The notes below the pieces were generated by a model. It worked only from the letters and a program-made list of their open reading frames with translations. It did not search any database and was not told where the DNA came from. Made by a program: the position numbers and the translations under genes. Shown in pieces: positions 11,201-22,812 of a stretch of 64,000 nt of DNA. The stretch comes from Opeltia flavorubescens (Eukaryota; Ascomycota; Lecanoromycetes; Teloschistales; Teloschistaceae). Numbering within the stretch: the first letter of the stretch is position 1; each line of letters starts with the position of its first letter. Location: the NCBI GenBank assembly GCA_000442125.1, contig KE546981.1, positions 372,001-436,000 of the forward strand, in the 5' to 3' direction.

Positions 11201-13518
11201 TTTTCGTTTCGAAATTAGGACTATGAATCACAGTCCGCGAGGGGAAACATGGATATTGTGCACTCCATAAATCGAGTCATAGTGTTTATTGGAGCGAGCA
11301 ATGCGCGCACGGAGGGATTGTCGGCGCTCGGCATACCCAATTCATGCCAGTATCATCTTCTAAATCTCATTCTGCAAACTTCGAGCAACATGGGATCTTT
11401 TCAATGTGTTTCACCTATCTCATCGAAGAATTACTTAGATTAAAATGCTTCTCATTAGGGAAATATACACGAAATCTTCAAAATCTTTTCAAGATATGAT
11501 TTCTTCAAGATCCTATTCGGTATCAAAACCAATGTGAAATTTTTGCCCTATGCTTTACGCTTTTTTCGTCTGAGAGATATACTGTTCGTGAACTTGAGCC
11601 ATGTGTAAGAATGCCAACGCTAGTTTCCCATTATTTGATATTGCATCTATAGTGCATTTAATTGCACGCTTTCTGCCTGGCTAGAACTCCATCCAGTAGT
11701 TTTTGTTCCCTATATCTATCTTACTTGTCCGGAGGTTTTCATAGAGGCTATGTAATTGACCTCTCAGGATGTTGGTGAGACACATCCAAGGCTGTAATTC
11801 CCCGATATGCTTTGATCGTTTAGTAAAACTATCCATTGCGACCTTCCCCCAAGCGTGATATATGAGCACTACATACCTCTGGGTTCTTCATTTCAGAGAC
11901 TAGAACACGGCAATCTAAGATAAGTATTTCAAGCAATCCATGAGACAATGCATGTAAATCTAAATCCCAGGTACGGAGATGGATACTCACCCGAAGAGTC
12001 AATTCTATGGAGGAGCTCTGTAACTTCAAATCAACAAATAAATCAAATCATATGGGTAGTTACGAGTTTCTCGCCCATAGTCTGTTCAATGTCACGAGGG
12101 TCGGAGAAGTGTCTTGAAATATGCGTATAGAATACGATGTTGGCATGTAAGTCGGTGATCAAACCATAAAACAGAGAAGAGGAGAAGGCGAAAAGATCAC
12201 TTCCTCTCCTTCAACATAAATACCACCCAACAGATCAAAATTAAATCACCAGTGTTTGTTATATATCAATTCTAATACCCACAAAACCCTCATCGAACCC
12301 TTAAAACCCCATAGAAAACAATTCCACTCCAATATATAAATAAAATCTATATATCCCCATCCCCAGTAAGTAGCCAAAATCATCTAGCACACCATTTATC
12401 ACCAGGTCTTATCACTTACATTTATCAGTACAAAAGCCAAGGATAACATAGATGAAAAGTCGAGGTATCGAAACCATAAAACTCGATGTGTCAATGTAGA
12501 AACCTGGAGAAGTCGCTGCCGTGGTCTTGGAGATGGGGGCTGGGTAGAATTGGTGAAAGAGATTTAGTGTGATGGGAAATCCTCGGAGAAGTTATTTTTG
12601 TCTAAGCTATACGAGCTATAGAAGACTTTTATTACCTTTTTGGGGGGGTTTTTCAATGGAGAATTGAGGTCCTTGATATCGGAAATTAATGTTTCGCGTT
12701 TTTATGGTCTTGGTTAGGGCTTGTACCTCCCGCGACATGTTGAGGACGATATATCCCTCAGGGGCCATCCTGTATCAAACAAGCGAGTCCAATATAAAAG
12801 AAAGCTTATGCTTTTGAGATATACTATAACCGTGCGTCCAACTTCAAGGATGACGTGGTGATTCCTACTTCTAAGGCTATCAGTGTGGTAACTTCTTCCA
12901 GAAACCCCTTTCCAAAACACCAGTCGCTGAGTCTTGCTTTATTGAGGTCTTTGAGAAGGATTGGTATTTCCTTGTCACTGCCTTCAGGAGGTGGTTCGGA
13001 GAGAGGTTACTTGAAAAAGACAGACGATCTAACTTTGTCTGATTCTGATATCCAAAAAGTCATGAGTATTTTTATTCCCAGGGTTTAGTTAGGAATTGTA
13101 TGGTGATGCATACCGCTAGTTATTCCAAGGGGGTTTGGGAGAGATGATGAATGTGAAATTGCTAGAATCGAACATTTTTGTTTTTGGGATGCATTTGCCT
13201 TTGCTGGAAGAGTTCCATCCGATGTTTTCCTTAGACGATTCGATACAGCGAGACCAGGGGGGATGTCTTATGAAAAGATCATCTTTGTCAATCAAGCTAT
13301 TTCTTGCTACCTACATTTGAGACAGCACCAGAAAATACTTTTCAGAGGTGCGAGCTTTACATACTCTCTACTACGCTACCTTCTTTCGTCCATCCAATAC
13401 CCTAAACTACCGATGGTGTCATATCCTACGAACATGACGAGTCATATCTACCTAACTCGAACCAAAGGAGCAGTCAATGGTGCTGGGGTCCTGATTTTAC
13501 ATTTTGCTTTTCCTCTCG
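11201..13518. other. Gene-poor interval
   Basis: About 2.3 kb, AT-rich. Part of it (about 12180-12440) is strongly A/C-rich on the plus strand with poly-A and CCC runs and is followed by T/G-rich DNA. Frames are short and unlike known proteins; one 152-codon plus-strand frame at 13263-13721 runs antisense into the GMC gene. No transposase, tRNA or clear repeat seen. Confidence 0.55.
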
Positions 13519-15720
13519 CTAGTCACCGTGCAAGATATCGTCTGCTATCTTCTCTGCAAGAGCATCTGTTCGATGTTACGATTAGCGCCAAGGAATTGTA
13601 TAGCCGAAGCTTATTGCTTACATATTGTCGAAGACGGATGCCCTGGCGGAAGCACAGGGAAGGCCGATGCATCCACAACTCTCAGTCCTCGTACACCATA
13701 AACTCTTGCCTTCGAGTCTAGAACGGCCATAGGGTCTTCAGCTTTACCCATTGCACAAGTTGCCGAAGCATGATAGCTCGCCGCCGCGCTTCTCTGAATC
13801 AAATCCAGTATCTCTGCATTTGACGAGACATTCAAACCTGGGAAGGCTTCATCCCCAAGGACAATTGGACGTGTGGCATTATTCGTGAAAACGGCACGTG
13901 CTCTCTTAAATGCCGCGACTGCAACCTCCTGGTCCCGTCGGTCGAGCAGCCAATTTGGGCTTACGAGGGGACGGTCATTCGTATCAGTAGAGTTGATGGT
14001 GACGTTGCCGCGTGAGAAGGGATTCGTCAGAGCAGTTGAGGACGACACATAGCTTCTTCCATCTGTAGGCGCGCCGCTCGAATCGTTGGCGTAGCCAAAG
14101 TAGGCGTCAAGGAAGAGATGCTCGTAGTCAGGCCAATCTGAAGCAAATGAATCGAGTTGCTCACGTATGGAATCGCTAACAGCGCCGTCAGGCAGCCGAT
14201 CAAATCCTGCCCGAGGTCAACGTGTGCTGTGCGAAAAATGAGCTATACGGTGAAGTCTACCTAGAATGTCACCACCGCAGTTGGTTAGGATACCGGTACG
14301 GTTTGTATTGTAAGCCAGTCTCTGTTCTTCCGCAAAAGCGGGCGAAGAAAGCTGACTGTGTGTGGTTAAGTCTACTGCGTAAGCCGGACTGAATGCAATA
14401 TGATCCTGTTAACGATCAGCCTTTGGTATATACTTCTCCTTGCTTTACGAATGCTGTGCACCTACCCACATATTCTGCCCAACTCCTTGGAGATCAGACA
14501 GTATTGGTATCTGCAACGCTGCCAAAGTTGCACCTGGTCCAATCCCGGAGACCATCAATAGTTGAGGGGATCGAAACTGGAAGAAATAAGATACAAAAAG
14601 AGAGATAATGGGCGTCATAATATACTTACTGCACCAGACGAGACAATGACCTCTTTTGCAGCCTTAATTTGATACGTGATCCCCGCAGTTTCTACCACCA
14701 CAGCGCTAGCTTGCTTGTTGCCATCAAATGTGATCTTCTTAGCCATAGTGTTCTTGTAAACAAGGAGGTTAGCCCCCTCCGCAAGTGCCGCGCGTAGGTA
14801 TGAGGTTTCCGAGGAGCTTCTTGTTTGGCTTCGTGGATCTTTAGTGAAAGCAGTGTAGGTCCAGCCAAATATGTTCCCATCAGTCATTCCGGAAAGTTCC
14901 TTTAGTCCCAATGCACTGAGACCAAGGCCAATCCATGAGGAAATAGGATTCACCCAAGCCGGGTAGCCAACCTGAAGTGGGCCTCCGTCCGGGCTGAAAG
15001 CTGATTGATTATAGAGAGTTGTAGCGTTGGGTAACCGGGTTTTTTGATTTGGCGGGTGGAACTGGGCGCTTTTACGGAAGTAAGTGACGAAATTCTTGAA
15101 TTCATAGCTATCATCGCCGGTCATATCGGCCCACTTCTGATATGAGCCACATGATGATCTAGCCATATATTAGTTCACACCATTATGGTAGGTATCTTAC
15201 ACTCACCGATGGTACCACATGAAATTGCGCGCACTGCTGCCGCCAAGTACCTTACCCGTTGGATAGAGCATGATTCGATCTCCCAAACCCTAGATTCATA
15301 TCATGGTCATCCTTTCCTGGCAAGCTACTTATCGTTCAAGTATCGGAGACTTACGGTCTGCCTCTCTGTGTACTGATACCAGTCAAGTAAGGGGTTCTTC
15401 AATATTGGATTTGAACCAACGAATTGGGCAGCGTAGGCAGGTACCTCGCTGAAGTTCCCATTACTGAACTCGTAGAAGTCTCCAGCTTCAATGACAGCTA
15501 CAGAGACCGAGCCGTTTTCGGCCAACCGTTTTGCCAGCGTTAAACCGGCCGTACCACCTCCAGCGATGACATAGTCAAAGGATGCGTTCACGCCCGGGAC
15601 GCCAAAGTGAGAGCCAATGAGTCCTTGGGCAAGTAAAGTCTCGGTCAAGGTAGATGAGGCAAGAGTCACATAAATCAGTGTTTGCAATGTAATTGATACA
15701 AGACTCTTTGATAAAGACAT
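13519..15720 (-). CDS. GMC oxidoreductase 1 (secreted FAD-dependent, aryl-alcohol-oxidase-like)
   Basis: Seven exons on the minus strand: 15355-15720, 15207-15289, 14630-15158, 14466-14576, 14261-14405, 13622-14206, 13519-13565; phases agree and give 621 aa, the normal family size. The N-terminus [20 protein letters not shown] looks like a signal peptide. The FAD-binding fold follows ([19 protein letters not shown] and [16 protein letters not shown]), then the GMC signature [27 protein letters not shown] and GVGQNMWDH. Active-site residues are His557 in [11 protein letters not shown] and His601 in [10 protein letters not shown], so it should be a working oxidase or dehydrogenase of an alcohol. 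The final exon gives [14 protein letters not shown]. It lies between terpene synthase 1 and the SDR in the accessory block, suggesting oxidation of a terpenoid alcohol; the substrate cannot be read from sequence. Exon layout is the same as in GMC 2 at 22.8 kb. Confidence 0.9.
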
Positions 15721-16729
15721 ATCCGGTAGGCTATATTCAAAGGGAAGAGCACAGGTCAAGAATGAGTAGCAGCTTCGGGATAGATACTGTACTTGTTAGA
15801 TCTTTGCGGGCCAAGATCGGACTTACCGGACACGCTGAATTTGTGTTGAACGAATGATTTAACAGCGGCTACAGTACCGAGAAATGACATGGAGGAGCTC
15901 AGCTATAGTCAACGAATGGTGAATGAGGTTGACGGCATGTCGAGCGGCGCAGTGATTCTCTTTATTTCCAGAAATTGATAGCCGGACTGTTCTTTACGTG
16001 ACATTGACCCAATACACTGGTTATTGGGTGAAATTACACATCAAATGCTGGACCTGTGCCGGGCCACGAAATAACGTGCATGATAGGATTTTCCGTTCAT
16101 CCCACAGATGCGAGCTATGAGCTGCTTACAACATCGGAATGGTAAAGCCGAGTGCTACATCGATAACATGTACAGAGCATAGAAGCCTTGGGCCCCGAGA
16201 CCGGTGTAGATATCCTACCAAATGGCATGGAATACCTACAGATACTGTAATTTGTTGCTCCGAGGGGACACGTGCCACTTACGAACGGAAATGCGAGCTG
16301 TACCTTAGATTGTGCTAGTCAAATCGAGTTAGTGTGAGACTAGCGGCTACCCAACTACCTTCCTACAAAGTTTGTTATTTGATATCTGTCATTCCAGTGC
16401 TCAGGCACATTATTATTCACGTAGGGGGAATCATCGATAGAGTAATCAATCGTTAATAACTACAGTAGAGATACATGAACTAGAATGCCAAGCTGCATTG
16501 ATGTAAAAGCTATAATATGCTTGCCTGTCTCTACATCGCCCCAGATAAAAATAAGGAAGCATATGTAAGGAGGGGGGATAAAACCTTGAAAGGGGAACAA
16601 AAGTGTTACTAGCGCGAGAGGTTCGCTTTGACGCGCTGATACACTTCTGAGCCTTGATACCCTTATCCTCGTCATCTGGATTGCAGACATAGCACTGTTC
16701 CTCCTTATTCTCCAACTCCTTTAATAAAA
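15721..16729. other. Intergenic interval upstream of GMC 1
   Basis: About 1 kb between the start of GMC 1 and the 3' end of the SDR. It must hold the GMC 1 promoter and the SDR 3' flank. No gene, RNA or repeat recognised; overlapping short frames at 16446-16733 are the 3' flank of the SDR read in other frames. Confidence 0.6.
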
Positions 16730-17701
16730 TCACACAAATTCTGCCGTATGCTTACGACAGAAGTTTACGAAGGATTCTTCGACCCCTGTGCCTCCTTCCT
16801 CTTTGCTGTTCATCGCAGCCAGTAGTTCCGGCCTCGGGCTGGGGTGTAGGCGACCCCAAGGTAGTACATACTTCCCTCCGTCCTCGATTGTCAAATCACT
16901 CGCCAAACCCGCCCAGAGCTCGGTATAAGCGCCCATCCTGGCATTGTATAATAACGGTGCAGTAATGAAGCCAACGAAACGTGGTAAATGGCGCAATAGA
17001 GGCGTCTTCAGGTTTCCGGGGTTCTGTGTCAAGCTCAAGATGCCATCCGAGCCAACTTGGGTGGCCAACGCGCTAGCAAGAAACCAATTGCCCAGCTTCG
17101 AATTGAGATAGTTCAGCCGTTGGTCCCGAGGGGGGTTCTCCACGTCGGAGATGTTCATCCCATCTTTGGGGGCCGTGAGGTCGACGGCCATTGAGGAAGT
17201 CCAGACGACACGCACTGACGCCGAGGGTACGGTGTGTGCTGTGCGTCTCATAATCGGAATGAGGAGTTGAGTAAAGAGGTAAGGTCCGAGGCAATTCGTT
17301 GCTATTTGAAGCTCATGTCCCTGTGCTGAGACGGACTCTAGTGGCGGGTTCAAAACGCCTGCGTTGTTGAACAATACATCAAGTCTCTCTTCCGATGATG
17401 TGAAAGCTTCAACTGCTGGCTTAATGGTCTTCAAGTCATCAAGAGAGATTGGGAGGAAGATAAGTTCGCCAGGGGAAGCGGTGGGTAGTGCTTTTACATT
17501 CGAAATTGCAGACTGGGCTTTTTCTTTAGAGCGTCCTGCCACGTAGACTTTCCCGCCAGCTTGGTAGAGCATGATGCAAAGTTGGAGTCCTAGTCCTGAG
17601 TATCCTCCGGTTACCACAAAGACCTTACCCTTCTGGCTGGGTAAGTTAGCCTCTGTAAGGGTGGGTTTAGGTGGGAAGAATTGGGAAAACGTGATGCCCA
17701 T
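16730..17701 (-). CDS. Short-chain dehydrogenase/reductase (retinol-dehydrogenase-like)
   Basis: Single exon, 323 aa, starting MGITFSQFFPPKPTLTEANL, the usual opening of fungal SDRs of this group; the frame also extends upstream to a GTG but without an ATG. Cofactor motif TGGYSGLG (TGxxxGxG), NNAG at the end of beta-4, catalytic Ser in VWTSSMAVDL and the YxxxK pair in YLNSKLGN are all present, so it should be an active NAD(P)H-dependent oxidoreductase. The C-terminal part contains LTQNPGNLKTPLLR, the substrate loop after the active site. It sits between GMC 1 and terpene synthase 2, divergent from the synthase with a 477-bp shared upstream region, which hints at co-regulation and a role in redox tailoring. 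The exact substrate is unknown. Confidence 0.88.
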   Translation of the reverse strand: MGITFSQFFPPKPTLTEANLPSQKGKVFVVTGGYSGLGLQLCIMLYQAGGKVYVAGRSKEKAQSAISNVKALPTASPGELIFLPISLDDLKTIKPAVEAFTSSEERLDVLFNNAGVLNPPLESVSAQGHELQIATNCLGPYLFTQLLIPIMRRTAHTVPSASVRVVWTSSMAVDLTAPKDGMNISDVENPPRDQRLNYLNSKLGNWFLASALATQVGSDGILSLTQNPGNLKTPLLRHLPRFVGFITAPLLYNARMGAYTELWAGLASDLTIEDGGKYVLPWGRLHPSPRPELLAAMNSKEEGGTGVEESFVNFCRKHTAEFV

Positions 17702-18178
17702 GATTGTTAGAATGAGTGATACAGGCGACAGCACAGGTTCACTGCAGAGAAGCCAGGGAGAAGTATGTGATAGACTTAGATATAGATCGAAGATTTGTAC
17801 GAAAGTTCTGATACAAAAGCAAGAGATGCGAAAACATTACTAAGCTCGATACGGAAGCCTGAATGGAGGCGAGAGGCACTCCAACATTCGGAAATGGCAG
17901 CCATGATGCTTGCATGAGGCAATTACCAGAATCCTCGAGGGGTATCTGCATTATAGGAATGATAAGGCATATATTTCAGGCACATTGTAGTACACCATCT
18001 CGAGGTCTAAGGTAGAGATTTGCCCGAAGCGTGCAGCTGACGGCATATGCAAAGATAAGTTTCAAGGCATATTAGCCTGCGCACAGCATCGCAATCTTAG
18101 TGCTACGCCAGATGTCATACATAACAGGAGTTGTCCGGGTTCCTCTCACATCTTTCAATCTCAACATTGAATCTAGCA
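17702..18178. promoter_or_regulatory. Divergent promoter region, SDR and terpene synthase 2
   Basis: The 477 bp between two divergently transcribed cluster genes must contain both promoters. No specific operator could be identified by eye. Confidence 0.45.
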
Positions 18179-19812
18179 ATGGCCGTCGGTCTTGTGGCAA
18201 TGGGTGCTCCCATGGCGCTTTTCCCCCAGCCATCGTTCGGAATGTCCACCGATTTGAAAGTAGTGGAATCCAAAATCGACACTCGAGACGATCTTCTCCA
18301 TGCTCTGCGCGGACAGAGGCTCAATATCCCCGATCTGGAAGCGCTCATCAGTCACTGGCCGCATAGCGTGCATACCCAAATTGATCATTTGCGGGAGGAC
18401 GTGAACCAAAAGCTTCAAGAGTACGGCCGCTAGACTTCCCCATTTCGTCGTGAGCCGCAGACACGAGTTAATATCTAATTCATCTTAAAGGCTGTTCCCA
18501 GAGGGTGAAAGGCTTGGCAAGATGAAAGCTGCAAACGCAGCTCTATTTGGAGCCTCGTGGTGGCCCTATGGATCGTACGAGACCTTGAAAATCGCAACTT
18601 ACCTTTCTATCTGGGTATGGCTTACCCCCAGTTCTCGAATGTACGAGGCGATTTGGCTGACGAGTAATCAGCTTTTCGTATGGGATGACGGCAAGCAAGC
18701 CCACTTCAGAGCAAGCTGGACTTCTGACTGATGTCTTGAAAAGAAAGTGATTCTACCGAATTCTCCTCCTTGATTTGCGATTATGACCGATCACGAGAAT
18801 TCCGGGCGGAGACAATTGAATACGCCAGACATTGCCTATCTGGGCTCGAAGACGAGCCCAAATCGAAAGTGCCGACAAATAAGATCATCGCAAGCTTCAA
18901 GCCGATCGGAGAGGCTATTTCGAGGTCTTGCACAGCAGGTGTGTCGGGGAAATCAGCCGTCGGAAGCCGCAGGGTGAGCTGATTTAGAGTTTGTAGACCA
19001 GATTGAATCTTTCTTCAAAGAATTATTGTTCTTTGTTGAAATGACAGATGTCGAACAACAAGTGCTGCTGAGCAAGCAGCTCCCCAGCGTCGAAGATTAC
19101 CAAAGACGCAGGATGGGCTCAAGTGCCGTAGGCATGTGTCTGGCTATCACGGAGTATCACCCATACGAATATGAAATTTCCGAGGGCCTTCACTAATAAG
19201 CAGCAGGTACTGTTTCGACATGCAGATTCCACCAGAAGTAATGAAAGATAAGGATATGCAATCCTTGTGGAATGAGACAAACGTTATCATCTCGACGTAT
19301 GTATACTGGTCGAGTTCCCCTGAAGACTTGAAAAGGGACTGAAGTAGCTTGTATTTGGCAGGATGAACGATATGCTCTCCATACGAAAAGAGGTTGTAAG
19401 CAGTCCACTTGATACAAAGACTTCACCCTTCAAACGACTAAACTATCATGACTTTAGCTGCAGAGTCAAGTCGACACGCTAATCCCATTGCTGTACGCTC
19501 GACATGGCACCTTGGAAGCAGCAATGGGTAAAGCCATGGAGATACTCGAGGGCTCTGTCGCCGCATTCGACTTGTCCGCACAAGACCTGCTCGGACGTTA
19601 CGCTATGGATGCGGAGCTTCAGGGGAAGCTTCAGAAGTTCATCTACGGGTGCAGATGTTCCTGCACAGCGAACCTTCAGTGGAGGTTAGCCGCCTCAATT
19701 CTCATCGAATTTCACTTCTCCAAAGATACTAATAGAAAACCGTAGTCTTCAATCCGGACGATACAAACTTGGGACAAAATCTTTACGTGGTGGCGTTACG
19801 ATTACACTGTGA
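18179..19812 (+). CDS. Class I terpene synthase 2
   Basis: Nine exons: 18179-18420, 18491-18614, 18672-18690, 18744-18938, 18988-19153, 19207-19296, 19362-19395, 19464-19684, 19746-19812; 385 aa. The second motif NDMLSIRKE (Asn281-Glu289) is an intact NSE triad. The first motif becomes VWDDESDS (Asp127-Asp131) only if intron 3, which begins with GC, is removed; without it the frame reads WDDGKQ and stops. The C-terminus YGCRCSCTANLQWS and SGRYKLG matches synthase 1. Exon lengths 19, 195, 90, 34 and 67 nt are identical to synthase 1, with one extra intron in the 5' part. The acceptor of intron 7 has two candidates (19457 or 19463). Expected role is Mg2+-dependent cyclisation of a prenyl diphosphate. 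Sequence divergence from synthase 1 is substantial, so the two may make different skeletons. Confidence 0.9.
18691..18743 (+). other. Probable GC-AG intron inside the DDxxD motif of terpene synthase 2
   Basis: Donor GACG|gcaagc, acceptor gaaaag|AA. Removal restores DDESDSTEFSSLICDYD, aligned with DDETDSAEFATLVSDLH of synthase 1, whose intron here has GT. No GT donor near this point would keep the frame and the motif. Confidence 0.7.
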
Positions 19813-21157
19813 TCTCTGGACCTTTCCTTGAACGTTGATGGACTCTAGAGACCCTTGACATACATTTGGCTGGGAAGGCAAGATAGACGGATATTGGATG
19901 TCGCCAGAACCTGCCTTTCGTTAGTAGAATTGCGATTGAGCTTAGAGAGGGAATAGCAGGCTTGAGAAACCGTAGTATGCGAGCAAACCAAGGGTAGCAA
20001 GCGTTCTCCAAATCCAATTCGCCTCGGAATCTTGTTCAGGCAGCGTCTGAGCGTATCACCTGCGCCATGGTACTACGTTGATCTCCTACATTGCGGACTC
20101 TTTTCTTTGCGACCATGAACCTTGGTAAGGGCTGAAATTTGCATGCACACATCCTTAGAGCCCATTGCCTGATGTGTGTATCAGTATCACATCCACAGAA
20201 AGCAATCAATCCAGCGGGAAGCCAAATCTTCGATCCGGCGGCGCGGACATATGCATGCATTGAGAACACATGCTGCTGAGCGGACAATGGAGGGTTGTAT
20301 GCGTTCCTAGAGAGGTGCCGTACGGAGGAAGAGAAGTCCTTGGCGTGCAATGCGTGGTCTCCGAATAGCTCATTGTATGGTCACACGAATGCCGGGTCAA
20401 AAGCCTCATCGATCCAAGCCGGCTACACCGCAAGTGCCATCATGACGGTTCAGCTGCACAGGTAGCGCTTAGAGAACTGCTGCAATATTTATCAAGTCAG
20501 GTAGATGCGCTCCAGTTAAATCCGTCCCTGCACGCCAGCTAGCGCGTTTGCCTCGTTTGCCTTAAACGCCGTGGAACCCAGATTGAAACGTCACGGCCTG
20601 ATTCTCAACGGATGTCTGTACAGCATGACTGCAAATATATCTGACAAGGCGAATGAAGCAGCCTTGCATTCGCTTATTATGAGAAGGTGCAATCAACGTG
20701 AGAATGACTGACAAGCGGTAGACTTACAGGCGACAAAGCGGCGTAAGGAGAAGTGGGTGGGGTGTCTACGCATCAGTCACGTACGAACATGCAAACAAAC
20801 GGAACAGTCAGAATTTTGCAGAAACAGGCAAAAACTCTATGTTGTGCAACAAGACATCTATCCAACCAAGTATCAAACAATTTTCCCGACCCTCTACTGA
20901 TCCGTCTCCCAACGTAGTCTTACACCATCAGGTCCTCGATACCAGATACTCCGTACTATCTAGGAAGGTATGTGGGCCAGTCGAAGACCAATCCCATCAG
21001 GTGTTGCTCAAACATCAATAGCGGTATTCGATACATGTTTCTGCTCTTTTTCTTACGTCAAGCAACAACTCTCCTCTAGCTCGCTTAATTTCGATACTCC
21101 AGGACCATTTTAGCGACGCTGCAGAAATCCTCGATCCCAAAGATTCAATGCGGCAAT
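19813..21157. other. Intergenic interval after terpene synthase 2
   Basis: About 1.3 kb between the convergent ends of terpene synthase 2 and the hydrolase. Minus-strand frames at 20036-20433 overlap in two phases but resemble no family I recognise. No RNA gene or repeat seen. Confidence 0.55.
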
Positions 21158-22114
21158 TCAAGATGTGCTCACGCCACCAAGTGCTTGAAACCCGGCGATC
21201 ACGTCAATGGTCCAAGTAGTCAGCTGCTTCGGCTGGCTCAAGAAGGGAGAATGACTTGTGGCAAAATTTTGAACCGTCCACTGAACTCCGGTTTGCTGCA
21301 ACATTGCATCCTGGGCAGCGGGTACAATGGCATTATCAAGAGTGGTGTGTGCATAAGCTCTTCGATTGTCATAGGCATCATCAGCCCATGCTGGGGGGCC
21401 ACAAGGTGTCTCCGCTGAGTGTCGAGACTGATTCCTCAGCTCAGCGATCGCAACTTTGGCTAATGCCTCTGGAACGTCGTTGTACAAAGTTTCCTTGGCA
21501 TCCCGAACACCAAGTTGGCCATCATCCTAAGTCCAAAAAGGCTCATCAGCCATGGACTAGCCAAGTGGCTACCATTGAGCGACAGCCATCTATGTGAGAA
21601 GACTTACATATTCAATCACCCAAGGAGCGTACGCTCCACCACTAGCACTCAAAAGGGATTGTCCTTCTTCGGCAAGGAAGGCACTGATGAAGATCAGGCC
21701 AATGATACCGCCAGGTTTCCCTGCGGCACGACGTTCTGGAATGCTGAGCCCCTTTGCGGCCATGGCTCCTGGTCCCCCGCTGTAGGAATGCATGATGACC
21801 ACAACTTCCCTGCCAGCATTGATGAATGGCATAAGGAGAACACTCCGAATGAATTCAGCATCGCGGCCAACGGACTCAGCTGCTGGGTTGGATGAGTCGC
21901 AGCTCGGTAGACGTCGTGTGCTAATTGTGTAGCCATTGGCCTCGAGCTGATCAGTATACGCACGGTAGTGTACTGGTGCGTGCCAGGCTGCCGGAACAAG
22001 GGCTATTACAGGGTTTCGATCTGCGGGGGCAGCAAAAGAGCCAGGGGAATCAGTCATGATAATTGATACGGCCAAAAGAAGATGCACGACCTTCAAGGGG
22101 AAGAATCTAAACAT
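21158..22114 (-). CDS. Alpha/beta hydrolase with N-terminal signal or anchor
   Basis: Two exons, 21608-22114 and 21158-21526, with an 81-bp intron (gtaagt...acttag); 291 aa. The N-terminus MFRFFPLKVVHLLLAVSIIM is a signal peptide or membrane anchor. The fold starts VIALVPAAWHAPVHYRAY (oxyanion loop) and carries the nucleophile elbow MHSYSGGPG with Ser in HSYSG. A C-terminal ATSHSPFLSQP supplies the catalytic His, as in the group of fungal hydrolases that read HSPFLS there. The acid residue was not assigned. Length and domain order are normal. Such enzymes hydrolyse esters, lactones or epoxides; in this setting it may open or deacylate the terpenoid, but that is inference from position between terpene synthase 2 and GMC 2. 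Confidence 0.85.
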
Positions 22115-22812
22115 GCCAAAGCTCCTATCTTATGTTCTTTTGGCTCTTATGGGATCTGCGGCTGCTGCGGATTTTTCCTGGCCAAAGCCGGTGCTTTTTG
22201 ATCATCTTTATACATCCCCTTAGATCGGACGAAATCTCTCTTATGCCACATGTTTCATTTACCAGATTGGGCCCTGCTGCTAGGTAGGGATTGCAGCAAC
22301 GGCTATTTCCAATATTCGAAGAGGTCCTGGCCACAATCGTTTACAAGCATCCACTGTCATAGCGGAAGTCAAGCTGAACCAGACTCTCAAAGTGTTCCTG
22401 CACGCGACGGAATGCGGACCCACGGCCGCCCATGATTGGATAAACTTCGAGAAAATCCGTACCGCAAATCGCTTGGCTGCAACTGTATGCGATTGTCAAG
22501 CACGTATGCTTTGGCGAGCCTGCATAAGCTCGACGCGCCCCCGATATGTTGCGTCGTCTCTAAGCACCCAAGAACTTCCGATTTGCGTGCTAATTTAGTC
22601 GTCCCTGGTATCTTTACAGACGCATCTTACTTTACAGCTCATGAACGCCGGCGCCGGTGCCACGTAATCTCCCAGTGTATTGCACAGATCGATAGGAGCG
22701 AAGCCGTGAGTATTATGAGCCAATCATATCTTATCAACCACCTACAGTACTCTGGACTATCGGGTTGCGCTATCGCCCCTTTCAATTTCGGCTACTTAGC
22801 TACATGCAATAC
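22115..22812. other. Intergenic interval upstream of the hydrolase
   Basis: About 0.7 kb with the hydrolase promoter and the 3' flank of GMC 2. A 126-codon plus-strand frame here has no recognisable features. Nothing else seen. Confidence 0.55.

Noticed and set aside
13263-13721. 152-codon plus-strand frame
   Set aside because: Overlaps the last two exons of GMC 1 antisense and shows no family feature.
18131-18178. Upstream extension of terpene synthase 2 from a TTG
   Set aside because: No ATG in this part; the first ATG at 18179 aligns with the expected N-terminus.
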